Positions 27,247-36,806 of a stretch of 64,000 bases of DNA are shown here, one piece after another (position 1 is the first letter of the stretch; each line of letters begins with the position of its first letter). Location of the stretch: NCBI RefSeq assembly GCF_028437565.1, contig NZ_JAMRYR010000004.1:62001-126000 (forward strand). The letters are read 5' to 3'. A model generated the notes under the pieces. That model did no database searches. It was not told where the DNA came from and saw only the letters and a list, made by a program, of their open reading frames with translations. The DNA comes from Actinomyces sp. B33 (GTDB lineage Bacteria > Actinomycetota > Actinomycetes > Actinomycetales > Actinomycetaceae). Both the position numbers and the translations under genes were made by a program.

Positions 27247-29733
27247 TCACGGCTGCGACGGGCTCGACCGGCGCACCGACTCCAGGAGCATCACGGCCAC
27301 GTCCCTGACCTCGGGCAGGCCGGGGGAGCCCCCGCCCCGAGCCGGATCCTCCGGCTCGGCGCCGGAGACGAAGCCCGCCGACGCGCCCGAGGCCGATCCG
27401 AGCATCTGCGAGCAGAACGGGCAGGCGGTCGCCACCACGTCCGCCCCGGTCGCCGCCGCCTCGACGATGCGCGCGTCCGCGATCCGCACGCCCCGCGACT
27501 CCTCGAACCACGCGTGCGCCCCGCCCGCCCCGCAGCACATCGCGCGGTCCCGATTGCGCTCCATCTCGACGACCTCGACCCCGGGGATCGATCCGACGAG
27601 CTCGCGCGGCGGCTCGTACACCCGGTTGTGCCGCCCCAGGTAGCAGGCGTCGTGATACGTCACCTGCAGCGGCCGGCCCTCACCCTCCGCCGCCGGCGCC
27701 GGAGGGGCGACCGGCGTTAAGCGCCCCTCGCGCACGAGGCGGTTGAGGAGCTGCGTGTGATGGACGACGTCGAAGGAGCCGCCCAGGTCGGGGAACTCCC
27801 CGGCGATCGTGTTGAAGCAGTGCGCGCAGGACACGACGATCGCCCGGGGACTGGCCTGCGTGAGGGCGTCGACGGCCTGGGCGGCGAGCATCTGGAAGAG
27901 CACCTCGTTGCCGGCGCGGCGCGCCGGATCGCCCGTGCACGACTCGCCCGACCCCAGGACCGCGAAGCTCACCCCGGCGATGTGGAGCAGCTCGGCGACG
28001 GCCGCCGTCGTCTGCTTCGCCTTGTCGTCGTAGGCGCCGGCGCAGCCCACCCAGAACAGGTAGTCGACCTCGGAGGCGTCCTCGATGTCGACGCCGACGA
28101 CCGGCACCTCGAAATCGAGGCCCTTCGCCCAGTCCATGCGCTTGCGGGCCGGCTGGTTGTACGGGTTGCCCTTCGACTCCATGGAGCGGAACGCCCGCCC
28201 CAGTTCGCGCGGGAACGCCGACTCCATGAGGGTCTGATGGCGCCGCAGGTCGAGGATGTGATCGATGTGCTCGATGTCGACGGGGCACTGCTCGACGCAC
28301 GCCCCGCACATCGTGCAGTCCCACAGGACCTCCTCGCTGACGACGCCGGGCACCAGGGGCGCGGTCACGTCGGCGACGCCCGTCGGCCCGGTCGCCCCCG
28401 ACGCCGACAGGGCCGACAGGACATCGAAGGTGTGCGGCAGCGGCTCGACGCCCTTGTCGAGGAGCATCCGCCCGTCCTCGTCGAGGCCGGCCAGGCCACG
28501 GTCGCCCGGGACGTTCCCGTCCTCGACTCGCTGGGGGACGATCTCCTTCTTCGAGGCCGACTCCATGTGGTCGCGCAGCGACATGACGAGGAGCTTGGGG
28601 GACAGGGGCTTGCCGGTGTTCCACGCCGGGCACAGCTCCTGGCAGCGCCCGCACTCGGTGCACGCGTACAGGTCGAGGCGCGCCTTCCACGACAGGTCCT
28701 CGACCGTCGCCGCCCCCAGGACCGTCTCCTCGTCGACGTCGTCGAAGGCGTCGGGCGAGACGACGGGGCTCCCGTCGAGGATCATCGGCGCGGCGGGCCC
28801 CAGGGACTTCGTGCCATCGGCGTTGCGGCGGGCGTAGACGTTGACGACGGCGACGAAACGGTGCCAGGCCACGCCCATGGACGTCTGGACGCCGACGACC
28901 ATCATCCACGTCATCGACGCGAGGATCTTGACGGTGGCGACGAGGACGATGCCGGTCGCCGCCGCGTCCGCGTCGGCGCCGAAAGCGCGCGCGAGAGAGC
29001 CGATCCACGCGGTCAGCGGGAAGTGCCAGGCCGACGCCGAGTGGTCCGGCAGGGCGGTGAGGAGGGCGTACTCCAACCCCCGCAGGACGATGATGCACGC
29101 GCACACGACGAGGACGACCCATTCGACGAAGAGCGCCTGCCACTTCGTCGACCCGAGGAAACGGGAGGCCACGCCGGCGGGGGAGCCGTCGCGCGGATGC
29201 GGGCGGGTCAGGGACGAGGGCGGGGTCGCGTTCTCGATACCCGCGTCGGCGGCGGCCCGGGCGGCCGCCCCGTCCGGGTCGTCGTTCGACAGGGCCGCCT
29301 CCGCGGGCGTGCCCGCCCCGGCCCGGCGGCGCACGAGCATCAAGTGGACGATCCCCGCCAGACCGCCCCACGCGAGCAGCTCGGTGAGCCACTCCCAGGG
29401 GAGGAAGTGCCCGATGAGGGGCAGCGCCCACGTCTGGTCCCTCAGCTGGCCGTAGCCGGCCACGAGGGTGAGGAAGAGGAGGGGGAAGGACACCATGACG
29501 AGCCAGTGGGCGGCCCTGATCCACGGGCGCCCCTTGAACTCCCGGTGGCTGAGGACGGCGGTCAGCAGCCCCCACGTGCGGGCCCCCACCGGGCGCAGGC
29601 GGCCGGGGGAGGGGGCGCCCTGGGAGACCTCGCGCCAGATGTGGGCCAGGCCCCGGGTGAAGGACAGCAACCCGAAGAGCGTGGCGAACAGTGCGAGGAC
29701 CCAGCACACGACGCTGAGCGTGGGTGAGGCCAT
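27247..29733 (-). CDS. membrane-bound iron-sulfur reductase (CCG domains)
   Basis: Inner-membrane electron-transfer protein of 828 aa. The N-terminal about 330 residues form a NarI-like membrane part with about six helices. Two [4Fe-4S] ferredoxin motifs follow, CTECGRCQELCPAW and CTMCGACVEQCPVD. The C-terminal half has two CCG cysteine-rich domains (WVGCAGAYDD with SGESCTGDP, then YHDACYLGRH, CCGAGGAHAW, TACPFCSQM), as in heterodisulfide reductase HdrD and glycolate/lactate oxidases. It corresponds to mycobacterial Rv0338c in domain order and length. Donor and acceptor are not known. Start has GGAGGTGG upstream. Confidence 0.9.
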   Translation of the reverse strand: MASPTLSVVCWVLALFATLFGLLSFTRGLAHIWREVSQGAPSPGRLRPVGARTWGLLTAVLSHREFKGRPWIRAAHWLVMVSFPLLFLTLVAGYGQLRDQTWALPLIGHFLPWEWLTELLAWGGLAGIVHLMLVRRRAGAGTPAEAALSNDDPDGAAARAAADAGIENATPPSSLTRPHPRDGSPAGVASRFLGSTKWQALFVEWVVLVVCACIIVLRGLEYALLTALPDHSASAWHFPLTAWIGSLARAFGADADAAATGIVLVATVKILASMTWMMVVGVQTSMGVAWHRFVAVVNVYARRNADGTKSLGPAAPMILDGSPVVSPDAFDDVDEETVLGAATVEDLSWKARLDLYACTECGRCQELCPAWNTGKPLSPKLLVMSLRDHMESASKKEIVPQRVEDGNVPGDRGLAGLDEDGRMLLDKGVEPLPHTFDVLSALSASGATGPTGVADVTAPLVPGVVSEEVLWDCTMCGACVEQCPVDIEHIDHILDLRRHQTLMESAFPRELGRAFRSMESKGNPYNQPARKRMDWAKGLDFEVPVVGVDIEDASEVDYLFWVGCAGAYDDKAKQTTAAVAELLHIAGVSFAVLGSGESCTGDPARRAGNEVLFQMLAAQAVDALTQASPRAIVVSCAHCFNTIAGEFPDLGGSFDVVHHTQLLNRLVREGRLTPVAPPAPAAEGEGRPLQVTYHDACYLGRHNRVYEPPRELVGSIPGVEVVEMERNRDRAMCCGAGGAHAWFEESRGVRIADARIVEAAATGADVVATACPFCSQMLGSASGASAGFVSGAEPEDPARGGGSPGLPEVRDVAVMLLESVRRSSPSQP

Positions 29734-30008
29734 CGACGCCACCTCCGGGGAACGGGAATCGGACGGGATCATTGTCGCACCGGCCGGCCCGCCCGCCCAT
29801 CGAGCGCACTGGCGCCCCCGCCCCCTGGGCAGACGCATGATGCCTTTCCGTTCGAGGCGGACAGCCCGGTCGGCGCCCCGCGGGCGACGGCACCCTCCGA
29901 CCGGGGCGCCTCCCCTCTCCCCGCCGGGCGAGAGCCGTCCTGAGCAGGCAGGCGGGATCGGCGACCAGAGGGGCTCCCCCCCGCCGGGCGGGGACCGGCC
30001 GCCGCCGG

Positions 30009-30014
30009 TAAAAT
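30009..30014 (+). promoter_or_regulatory. -10 element of the Mrp operon
   Basis: TAAAAT stands out in this GC-rich gap, 30 nt before the mrpA ATG. No clear -35. Confidence 0.45.
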
Positions 30015-30044
30015 CGGCATGCCGCCCCACGTGAGGAGCCCCCT

Positions 30045-32963
30045 ATGCTGGCCGTCATCGCCGCGCACCTGTGCGCCGCGATTCTCGCGCCCGCGCTCGT
30101 ATCGGCCTGGGGGCGGCGCGCCCTCGCGATCCTCGCCTCCGCCCCCGCCTCGGCTCTCGCCTACGCGCTCGCCCGAACGGGGGACGCCCTCGGCGGCGCG
30201 AGCGCAGTCGAATCCCTCACGTGGATCGACGGCCTCGATCTGACGATCCGGATGCGGATGGACGCGCTGTCGTGGGTGATGACGCTCATCGTCGGCGGCG
30301 TCGGAGCCCTCGTCCTCGTCTACGCCTCCCGCTACTTCACCGACTCGTCGCACGGCCTGCGCCGCTTCGCCGCCGTCTTCACGGCCTTCGCCGGCGCGAT
30401 GCTCGGCATCGTCCAGGTCGACCACACCATCGGCCTGTACATCTTCTGGGAGGCGACGTCGATCCTGTCGTTCCTCCTCATCGGCCACCACTTCGACCGC
30501 CGCCCCGCCAGGATCGCCGCCCGCCAGGCCCTCCTCGTCACCACCTCCGGGGCACTGGCCATGTTCTCCGGATTCGTCATCCTCGCCCACGTCCCCGCAG
30601 GCTCCTACCGGCTCAGCGACCTGGCCGCGGGGGGACTCGACCCGTCCGACCCCCGGGTCCTCGTCGGGGCCCTCCTCGTCCTGGCCGGCGCCTTCTCCAA
30701 ATCGGCCCTGGTCCCCTCCCACTTCTGGCTCCCCGGCGCCATGGCCGCCCCCACGCCCGTCTCCGCCTACCTGCACGCCGCGGCGATGGTCAAGGCCGGC
30801 GTCTACCTCGTCGCCCGACTGACCCCAGGCCTGGCCGCGATCCCCGCCTGGTCGCCCGTCGTCGTCGCCGTCGGCACCGCGACGATGCTCCTGGGAGGGT
30901 GGAGGGCCCTCAAGCAGCACGATCTCAAACTCGTCCTCGCCTACGGCACCGTCTCCCAGCTCGGCCTCATCACCGCCGCCGTCGGCCACGGGTCGGCCGG
31001 CGCCATGGCCGCCGGGCTGACGATGCTCATCGCCCACTCGTTCTTCAAATCCACGCTGTTCCTCACCGTCGGCGCCATCGAATCGGCTACCGGGACGCGC
31101 GACTGGAGGCGCCTGTCGGGCCTGGGGCGCCGCCGGCCCGTCCTCGCGGCCGCCGCCGGCCTGGCCGCCGCCTCCATGGCGGGCCTGCCGCCGACCACCG
31201 GCTACCTCGGCAAGGAGGCGATGATCGCCGCCCTCGTCGACGCATCGGGCGCCCCATGGGCCGGGCGCGGCGCCGACGCGGTCCTCCTCGTCCTCCTCGT
31301 CGCCGGGTCGATCCTCACCGCCGCGTACTCGTGGCGCGCCTGGTGGGGGGCCTTCGGCGTGCGCGACGTCGCCGACGAGGACCGGGTCTCGTCCTGCCGG
31401 GCGACCCCGTGGCCGATGCAGGCCGTCATCGTCGTCCTCAGCCTCGGGGCCGCCATCGGCCTGGCCCCCGGCCCCCTCGAGACGATCCTCGCCCCCGCGT
31501 GGGCGACGATGCCCGGCCACGCCCACCTCGCCTGGTGGTCCGGCCCCCTGCCCGCCCTCGTCACCGCCGCGATCCTCGCCGTCGCCGCCGCCCTGGCCGC
31601 CGCCGCGCCGCGAGTCGAGGACCTCCAGCGCGCGACGACCCTGCCGATCGCCGCAGTCGACCTGTACGCGTGGAGCCTGCGCGAACTCGAACTGCTCGCC
31701 GCCCGCATGACCCGCCTCACCCAGCGCGGCTCCCTGCCCTGGGACCTGTCCGTGATCTTCACGGTGCTCGTCGTCCTGACCGCCGGATCCCTCATCGCCT
31801 CCCGGCCCGCCTCCCCGGACCTGACCTGGGCGGACTCCCCGATCCAACTCCTCATCGGCCTCGTCGTCCTCGTCGCCGCCGTCGAGACCGTCCGCTCGCG
31901 CCGCCGCCTGCGCGCCGTCGTCGCCCTCGGCGGGGTCGGCCTGGGAGTCGCCGCCCTCTACGCCTCCCAGGGGGCGCCCGACCTCGCCCTCACCCAGGTC
32001 GTCGTCGAGGCCGTGTCCGTCATCGTCTTCGTCCTCGTCCTGCGCCGCCTCCCCCGCTTCTTCTCCGACCGCCCGCTGGCGTCGAGCCGATGGCTCAAAC
32101 TCGCGCTCGCCGTCGCCGTCGGCCTGGGGGTCGTCGTCGCCGGCCTCGTCGCCTCCTCCGCCCGCGTCCACGACCCCGTCTCGTCGATCATGCCGAACGA
32201 GGCCCTCGCCTTCGGCGAGGGGGAGAACATCGTCAACGTCATCCTCGTCGACATCCGCGCGTGGGACACCGTCGGCGAGCTGTCCGTCCTCCTCGTCATC
32301 GCCACCGGTGTCGCCTCCCTGATCTACGTGCGCTCCCGCTCCGGCCCCATCGACAAGGCGCCGCTATCCCCGGGCGGCCACCGCGCCGGCGAACCGACCC
32401 CCTCCACGCCCGGCGAGCCCGGCGAGCGGGGGCTCGTCCGCAGAGCCCGGCGCGCCTCCTTCCTCAACGGGGCCCTCGCCCTGCCCGCCCAGGAGCGCTC
32501 CGTCGTCCTCGAGGTCGCCGCCCACCTGCTCTTCCCCACGATGATCGTCGTCTCGATCTGGCTGCTGCTCATTGGGCACAACAACCCCGGAGGCGGATTC
32601 GCCGGAGGCGTCGTCGCCGGACTCGCCTTCGTCGTGCGCTACCTGGCGGGGGGCCGCCACGAGCTCGGCGAGGCCATGCCGATCCCGCCCGGCCGCATCC
32701 TCGGCCTCGGGCTGTTCACCGTCGGCGCCGCCGCCCTCGCCCCCCTTGCCCTGTCCAACTCCGTCCTCCAATCGACCCCCGTCGACCTCGACCTCGGCCC
32801 CCTCGGCCACCTCCACTTCACCACCGCGATGGTCCTCGACGTCGGCGTGTACATCCTCGTCGTCGGCCTCGTCCTCGACCTGATCTCCGCCACCGGCGCC
32901 CAGATCGACCGCCAGAGCGCCCGGCCCGACCACGAGGCGAACGCCAGGGGGGCGCTGCGATGA
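30045..32963 (+). CDS. mrpA: Mrp Na+/H+ antiporter subunit A with fused B domain
   Basis: Largest subunit of the multi-subunit Mrp cation/proton antiporter, related to NuoL. The 972-aa protein has the proton-pump domain with the key glutamate in LYIFWEATSILSF, the lysine-bearing segments (FSKSALVPSHFWLPGAMAAP, FFKSTLFLTVGAIE), and a C-terminal MnhB-like domain from about residue 820 (LFPTMIVVSIWLLLIGHN, then NPGGGFAGGVVAGLAFV). No separate mrpB is present, so A and B are fused. GGAG precedes the ATG. The complex expels Na+ using the proton gradient and aids alkali and salt tolerance. Confidence 0.93.
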   Translation: MLAVIAAHLCAAILAPALVSAWGRRALAILASAPASALAYALARTGDALGGASAVESLTWIDGLDLTIRMRMDALSWVMTLIVGGVGALVLVYASRYFTDSSHGLRRFAAVFTAFAGAMLGIVQVDHTIGLYIFWEATSILSFLLIGHHFDRRPARIAARQALLVTTSGALAMFSGFVILAHVPAGSYRLSDLAAGGLDPSDPRVLVGALLVLAGAFSKSALVPSHFWLPGAMAAPTPVSAYLHAAAMVKAGVYLVARLTPGLAAIPAWSPVVVAVGTATMLLGGWRALKQHDLKLVLAYGTVSQLGLITAAVGHGSAGAMAAGLTMLIAHSFFKSTLFLTVGAIESATGTRDWRRLSGLGRRRPVLAAAAGLAAASMAGLPPTTGYLGKEAMIAALVDASGAPWAGRGADAVLLVLLVAGSILTAAYSWRAWWGAFGVRDVADEDRVSSCRATPWPMQAVIVVLSLGAAIGLAPGPLETILAPAWATMPGHAHLAWWSGPLPALVTAAILAVAAALAAAAPRVEDLQRATTLPIAAVDLYAWSLRELELLAARMTRLTQRGSLPWDLSVIFTVLVVLTAGSLIASRPASPDLTWADSPIQLLIGLVVLVAAVETVRSRRRLRAVVALGGVGLGVAALYASQGAPDLALTQVVVEAVSVIVFVLVLRRLPRFFSDRPLASSRWLKLALAVAVGLGVVVAGLVASSARVHDPVSSIMPNEALAFGEGENIVNVILVDIRAWDTVGELSVLLVIATGVASLIYVRSRSGPIDKAPLSPGGHRAGEPTPSTPGEPGERGLVRRARRASFLNGALALPAQERSVVLEVAAHLLFPTMIVVSIWLLLIGHNNPGGGFAGGVVAGLAFVVRYLAGGRHELGEAMPIPPGRILGLGLFTVGAAALAPLALSNSVLQSTPVDLDLGPLGHLHFTTAMVLDVGVYILVVGLVLDLISATGAQIDRQSARPDHEANARGALR

Positions 32964-33442
32964 ACTCCGCGTCCCTGACCCTCCTCCTCGTCGCCGGAGT
33001 CCTCGCCGGAGCCGGCGCCTACCTGATCCTCGAGCGCTCCCTGTCGCGGGTCTTCATCGGCCTGGGACTGCTCACCCACGGCGTCAACGCCCTCCTCCTG
33101 TTCGCCGGCGGCCCCGCCGGCCGCCCGCCCCTCCTCGGCTCGGAGGACCCCGCGGCCATGGCCGACCCGCTCCCGCAGGCGATGATGCTCACCTCGATCG
33201 TCCTGTCCCTGGGGACCACCTCATTCGGGCTCGCACTGGCCTACCGCCAATGGCGACTGACCGGCCACGACGAGGTCGTCGACGACCTCGAGGACCGCTG
33301 GATCCTCGAGCGCTCCGACGAGGTCACCGCCGCCGCCGAAGCCGTGCGCGGCGACGAGGACGCCGACATTAACTACGACCGCGACGACGAGGACGCGCCC
33401 GACGGCGCGACGCCCAGACCCGAAGGGGAGGGCGGCCGATGA
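32960..33442 (+). CDS. mrpC: Mrp antiporter subunit C
   Basis: NuoK-like subunit with three helices in the first about 105 residues (YLILERSLSRVFIGLGLLTH, QAMMLTSIVLSLGTTSF). At 160 aa it is about 45 residues longer than usual; the extra C-terminal tail is strongly acidic (RGDEDADINYDRDDEDAPD). The ATG overlaps the mrpA stop. Confidence 0.92.
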   Translation: MNSASLTLLLVAGVLAGAGAYLILERSLSRVFIGLGLLTHGVNALLLFAGGPAGRPPLLGSEDPAAMADPLPQAMMLTSIVLSLGTTSFGLALAYRQWRLTGHDEVVDDLEDRWILERSDEVTAAAEAVRGDEDADINYDRDDEDAPDGATPRPEGEGGR

Positions 33443-35235
33443 CCGATGTCTCGTGGATGCTCCCCGTCCCCGTCCTCCTGCCCCTGCTCGGCGCCGGCCT
33501 CGCCCTCGTCCTCGGGCGCCGCGCCCGCGCCCAGCGCCTCATCGCCCTCGTCGCCCTGTCGGCGACGACGGCCGTCGCCGCCGTCCTCGCCGTCGCCGCC
33601 AACGCCGGGCCCGTCGTCCTCGACGTCGGCTCGTGGGCGGCCCCCATCGGCGTCACCCTCGTCGCCGACCGCCTCGCCGCGACGATGCTCCTCGTCAGCC
33701 AGATCGTCACCCTCGGCGTCCTCGTCTACTCCCTGTCCCAATCGGTCATCGACGACGACCCCCGGACCCCCGTCTCCATCTACTTCCCGACGTTCCTCGT
33801 CCTGTCCGCGGGAGTCGCCAACGCCTTCCTCACCGGAGACCTGTTCACCCTCTACGTGGGCTTCGAGATCCTCCTGGGGGCCTCCTTCGTCCTCATCACC
33901 CTGGGCGCCACGCGCGGGCGGGTCCGCGCCGGAACCGTCTACGTCGTCGTCTCCCTGCTGTCGTCGGCGCTGTTCCTCGTCGGGATCGCCCTGACCTACG
34001 CGGCGACCGGCACCGTCAACATGGCCCAGCTCACCGAGCGCCTCCCCGAGATCGACCCGGGCGCCTCCCTGATGATCCAAACGGTCCTCCTCGTCGCCTT
34101 CGGCATCAAGGCCGCGATCTTCCCCCTCCAGGCGTGGCTGCCCGACTCCTACCCGACGGCGCCCGCCCCCGTGACCGCCGTCTTCGCCGGGCTGATGACC
34201 AAGGTCGGCGTGTACGCGCTGATCCGCCTCCAGGTCCTCCTCTTCCCCGGGGGCCGCCTGACCGCCCTGCTCGCCGCCATCGGCGTCGCCACGATGATCG
34301 TCGGCATCCTCGGGGCCGTCGCCCAGGACGACGTCAAGAGGCTCCTGTCGTTCACGCTCGTCAGCCACATCGGCTTCATGGTGTGGGGACTGGCCCTCGT
34401 CAGGACCACCGGGCTGGCCGCCGCCATCTACTACGCCGCCCACCACATCCTCGTCCAGACCACCCTCTTCCTCATCGCCGGCCTCATCGAGCGGCGCACC
34501 GGGACGACCTCCCTGTCGAGGCTGTCGGGCCTGTATCGCAGCGCCCCCGTCATCACCCTGTGCTTCCTCGTCGCCGGCCTCAACCTCGTCGGCGTCCCCC
34601 CGCTCACCGGCTTCGTCGGCAAGCTCGGCCTCGTGCGGGCCTCCGTCGAAACCGGATCCCCGACCGCCTGGACGCTCCTCGCCGCCGGGATGATCGCCTC
34701 CTTCCTCACCCTGTACGCCGTCGTCACATGGTGGAACCTCGCGTTCTGGCAGTCCGAGGAGGACTCGACGACCTCCCTGCACGCGCCCGTCGTCCGGGCC
34801 GGCGCCCCCGAGGCCGTGCGCGCCCGGGCCGAGCGCCAACTCGCCCGCGTGCGCACCGCCCACGCGTCCGCCGCCGAACGGTCCGCGCGCGCCGCGCGCG
34901 CCTCGCGGACCGAGACCGAACTGGCGACCTCGCGCAACTCGTGGCCGATGTACGGCGTCGTCGTCGCCCTCATCGGCGTCCAGGCGGCGATGGCCATCGC
35001 GTCGGGCCCCGTGTGGGACTACGTGTCGCGGGCCGCCGTCGACCTGACCGCGAGGACCCCCTACGTCTCGGCGGTCCTCGACGAGGACGGGCGCGGGTCC
35101 GGGACCTCCGACGACGAGTCCGGCGGCACCCAGTCGGTCGAGGTCGACCCCAATCCCCAGGCCGTGCCCAGGGACGACGAGCAGCCCGCTTCGTCCGAGG
35201 GGGCCGGGCGGGCCGGAACGGGGGGCCGACGATGA
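33439..35235 (+). CDS. mrpD: Mrp antiporter subunit D
   Basis: NuoM/N-like proton-translocating subunit of 598 aa with about fourteen helices. The conserved glutamate lies in LYVGFEILLGASFVLI and the lysines in FGIKAAIFPLQAWLPDSYPT and DVKRLLSFTLVSHIGFMVW. A hydrophilic A/R/E-rich insert (about 455-495) and an acidic tail (about 545-598) lengthen it beyond the usual about 500 aa. ATGA junctions link it to mrpC and mrpE. Confidence 0.93.
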   Translation: MTDVSWMLPVPVLLPLLGAGLALVLGRRARAQRLIALVALSATTAVAAVLAVAANAGPVVLDVGSWAAPIGVTLVADRLAATMLLVSQIVTLGVLVYSLSQSVIDDDPRTPVSIYFPTFLVLSAGVANAFLTGDLFTLYVGFEILLGASFVLITLGATRGRVRAGTVYVVVSLLSSALFLVGIALTYAATGTVNMAQLTERLPEIDPGASLMIQTVLLVAFGIKAAIFPLQAWLPDSYPTAPAPVTAVFAGLMTKVGVYALIRLQVLLFPGGRLTALLAAIGVATMIVGILGAVAQDDVKRLLSFTLVSHIGFMVWGLALVRTTGLAAAIYYAAHHILVQTTLFLIAGLIERRTGTTSLSRLSGLYRSAPVITLCFLVAGLNLVGVPPLTGFVGKLGLVRASVETGSPTAWTLLAAGMIASFLTLYAVVTWWNLAFWQSEEDSTTSLHAPVVRAGAPEAVRARAERQLARVRTAHASAAERSARAARASRTETELATSRNSWPMYGVVVALIGVQAAMAIASGPVWDYVSRAAVDLTARTPYVSAVLDEDGRGSGTSDDESGGTQSVEVDPNPQAVPRDDEQPASSEGAGRAGTGGRR

Positions 35236-35921
35236 GACGCCTGCGACCCGCCGGGGCCGCGAGGCCCGCCGGCGCCACCAGGGGCCCCTCGCGCGTCGAC
35301 ATGCGCCCCTCGGCCGCCATGACCCTGTGGCTCCTGGGGGTCTGGCTCCTCCTCCTGCGTGACGTCTCCCCCCTGGGGGTCGTCGGGGGCCTCCTCATCG
35401 CCCTCGCCGTCCACCTGCTCCTCCCCATGCCGCGCACGGGCACCCGGTGGCGCATCCGCCCCGGGGCGCTGGCATGGCTGCTCATCCGCTTCCTCGTCGA
35501 CCTCGTCCACTCCGGCCTGGAGGTCTCGTGGATCATCCTGTCGGGGCGGCGCGTGCGCACCGGCATCGTCCGCGTCGACCTCCACTCGAACGACCCGGTT
35601 CACCTGACGATCATGTCCGCGATGACCTCCCTCGTCCCCGGGTCGATCGTCGTCGCCATCATGCGCGACCAGGCGCGCATGTACCTGCACGTCCTCGACC
35701 TCGACGGGCACGGCGGGCGCGCCGGCATCCGCCGGTCGGCCCTGCGCCAGGAGGAGAGGATCCTGCGCGCCATCGCCCCCGCGGACGTCCTCGCCGACCT
35801 GGGGATCCCCACCCGCGACCACCCGATCCGATGGGTCCGCCGACGCCTCCCAACGAGCCGCCCCCTGCCCGGCGACCCCGGGCACGACCTGTCCCCCTCA
35901 GCCCCCCGGGAGGGCGGATGA
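35232..35921 (+). CDS. mrpE: Mrp antiporter subunit E
   Basis: Membrane subunit of 229 aa with the MnhE pattern: helices near residues 28-66, then a cytoplasmic domain with LVPGSIVVAIMRDQ and YLHVLDLDG. The N-terminal about 25 residues are basic and the C-terminal about 60 residues extend beyond the usual 160-aa length. ATG overlaps the mrpD stop. Confidence 0.9.
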   Translation: MRRLRPAGAARPAGATRGPSRVDMRPSAAMTLWLLGVWLLLLRDVSPLGVVGGLLIALAVHLLLPMPRTGTRWRIRPGALAWLLIRFLVDLVHSGLEVSWIILSGRRVRTGIVRVDLHSNDPVHLTIMSAMTSLVPGSIVVAIMRDQARMYLHVLDLDGHGGRAGIRRSALRQEERILRAIAPADVLADLGIPTRDHPIRWVRRRLPTSRPLPGDPGHDLSPSAPREGG

Positions 35922-36439
35922 GCGCTCTCGACCTCGTTCACCTCGCGGCCGCCTGCCTGGCCGCCTGCTCGGCGATCCTCGCCCTCGTGCGCATCGGCCG
36001 GGGCCCGTCCCTCCTGGACCGGGCCATCGCCAACGACGTCCTCACGGCCTCGGGTATCGCCCTGCTCGCCGTGATGATCGTCGGATGGAACCGCGCCGAC
36101 CTGGGGGTCGTCATCTTCCTCCTGGCGTTGATCGGATTCCTCGCGCCCGTCGTCATCGCCCGGTTCACCCGCCGCGAGCACGTCTCCGAGCGGCGGATCC
36201 TCACCGCCGAGGAGGCCGCCGAGCAGATGCGGGCGCGCGAGGACGACGCGCGGCGCGCCGAGGAGGCCGAGGCCCAGGCCGCCGAGGCCGAGGCCGCCCG
36301 CGAGATCGCCGAGACCGCCGCCATGGAGGAGCTCTCCCACGTCCGCCGGACGGCCCCGGCCGCCATCCCCCCGATGGCCGACCCCGGGCGGGCGCCCGGC
36401 GACGGGACGAGCCCGGGAGGAGGGACCCCCCATGAGTGA
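35918..36439 (+). CDS. mrpF: Mrp antiporter subunit F with long helical tail
   Basis: The first about 90 residues are a normal MrpF with three helices (GRGPSLLDRAIANDVLTASG). The remaining about 80 residues form a charged, alanine/glutamate-rich segment (AEEAEAQAAEAEAAREIAET) likely to be a long helix or coiled coil, then a flexible P/G end. This tail is absent from standard MrpF. Overlaps mrpE (ATGA) and mrpG (8 nt). Confidence 0.9.
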   Translation: MSALDLVHLAAACLAACSAILALVRIGRGPSLLDRAIANDVLTASGIALLAVMIVGWNRADLGVVIFLLALIGFLAPVVIARFTRREHVSERRILTAEEAAEQMRAREDDARRAEEAEAQAAEAEAAREIAETAAMEELSHVRRTAPAAIPPMADPGRAPGDGTSPGGGTPHE

Positions 36440-36803
36440 CGTCCTCACGTGGATCGGATCGATCCTCCTGCTCGCCGGCGTCGCCCTCACCTTCGTCGCC
36501 GCGATCGGCCTGATCCGGATGAAGGACCCGTGGACGAGGATGCATGCCGCGTCCAAGCCCCAGCTCCTCGGCCTGCTCCTCGTGTGCGCCGGGGTCGCGG
36601 TGGAGGTCAGGACCGCCCAGTGGGCCGGGCTGGCTGTCCTCATCGTCATCATCCAGGTCATCACGGCGCCCGTCGGCTCCCACCTCATCGCCCGAGGCGT
36701 CGACCGGGGCGGGCGCTCGTCGCGCGACTCCTTCGACGACGTCCTCGACGTCGATGACCTCGGCGACGACCTCGCGCCCGGCGCGCATATCGAGAGGAAC
36801 TGA
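36432..36803 (+). CDS. mrpG: Mrp antiporter subunit G
   Basis: Small subunit of 123 aa with three helices and the MnhG motif GLIRMKDPWTRMHAASKPQ. An acidic C-terminal tail (FDDVLDVDDLGDDLAPG) again extends it. It closes the operon; the RNB nuclease gene starts 3 nt after the stop and may be co-transcribed. Confidence 0.92.
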   Translation: MSDVLTWIGSILLLAGVALTFVAAIGLIRMKDPWTRMHAASKPQLLGLLLVCAGVAVEVRTAQWAGLAVLIVIIQVITAPVGSHLIARGVDRGGRSSRDSFDDVLDVDDLGDDLAPGAHIERN

Positions 36804-36806
36804 ACA

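Noticed and set aside
27757-29727. Long plus-strand open frame of about 650 codons
   Set aside because: It is antisense to the membrane Fe-S reductase. Its product is dominated by R, G, D, V and H with no motif, as expected for a shadow of a very GC-rich gene.
29769-32171. Minus-strand open frame of about 800 codons
   Set aside because: Antisense to mrpA, G/D/E-rich without motifs.
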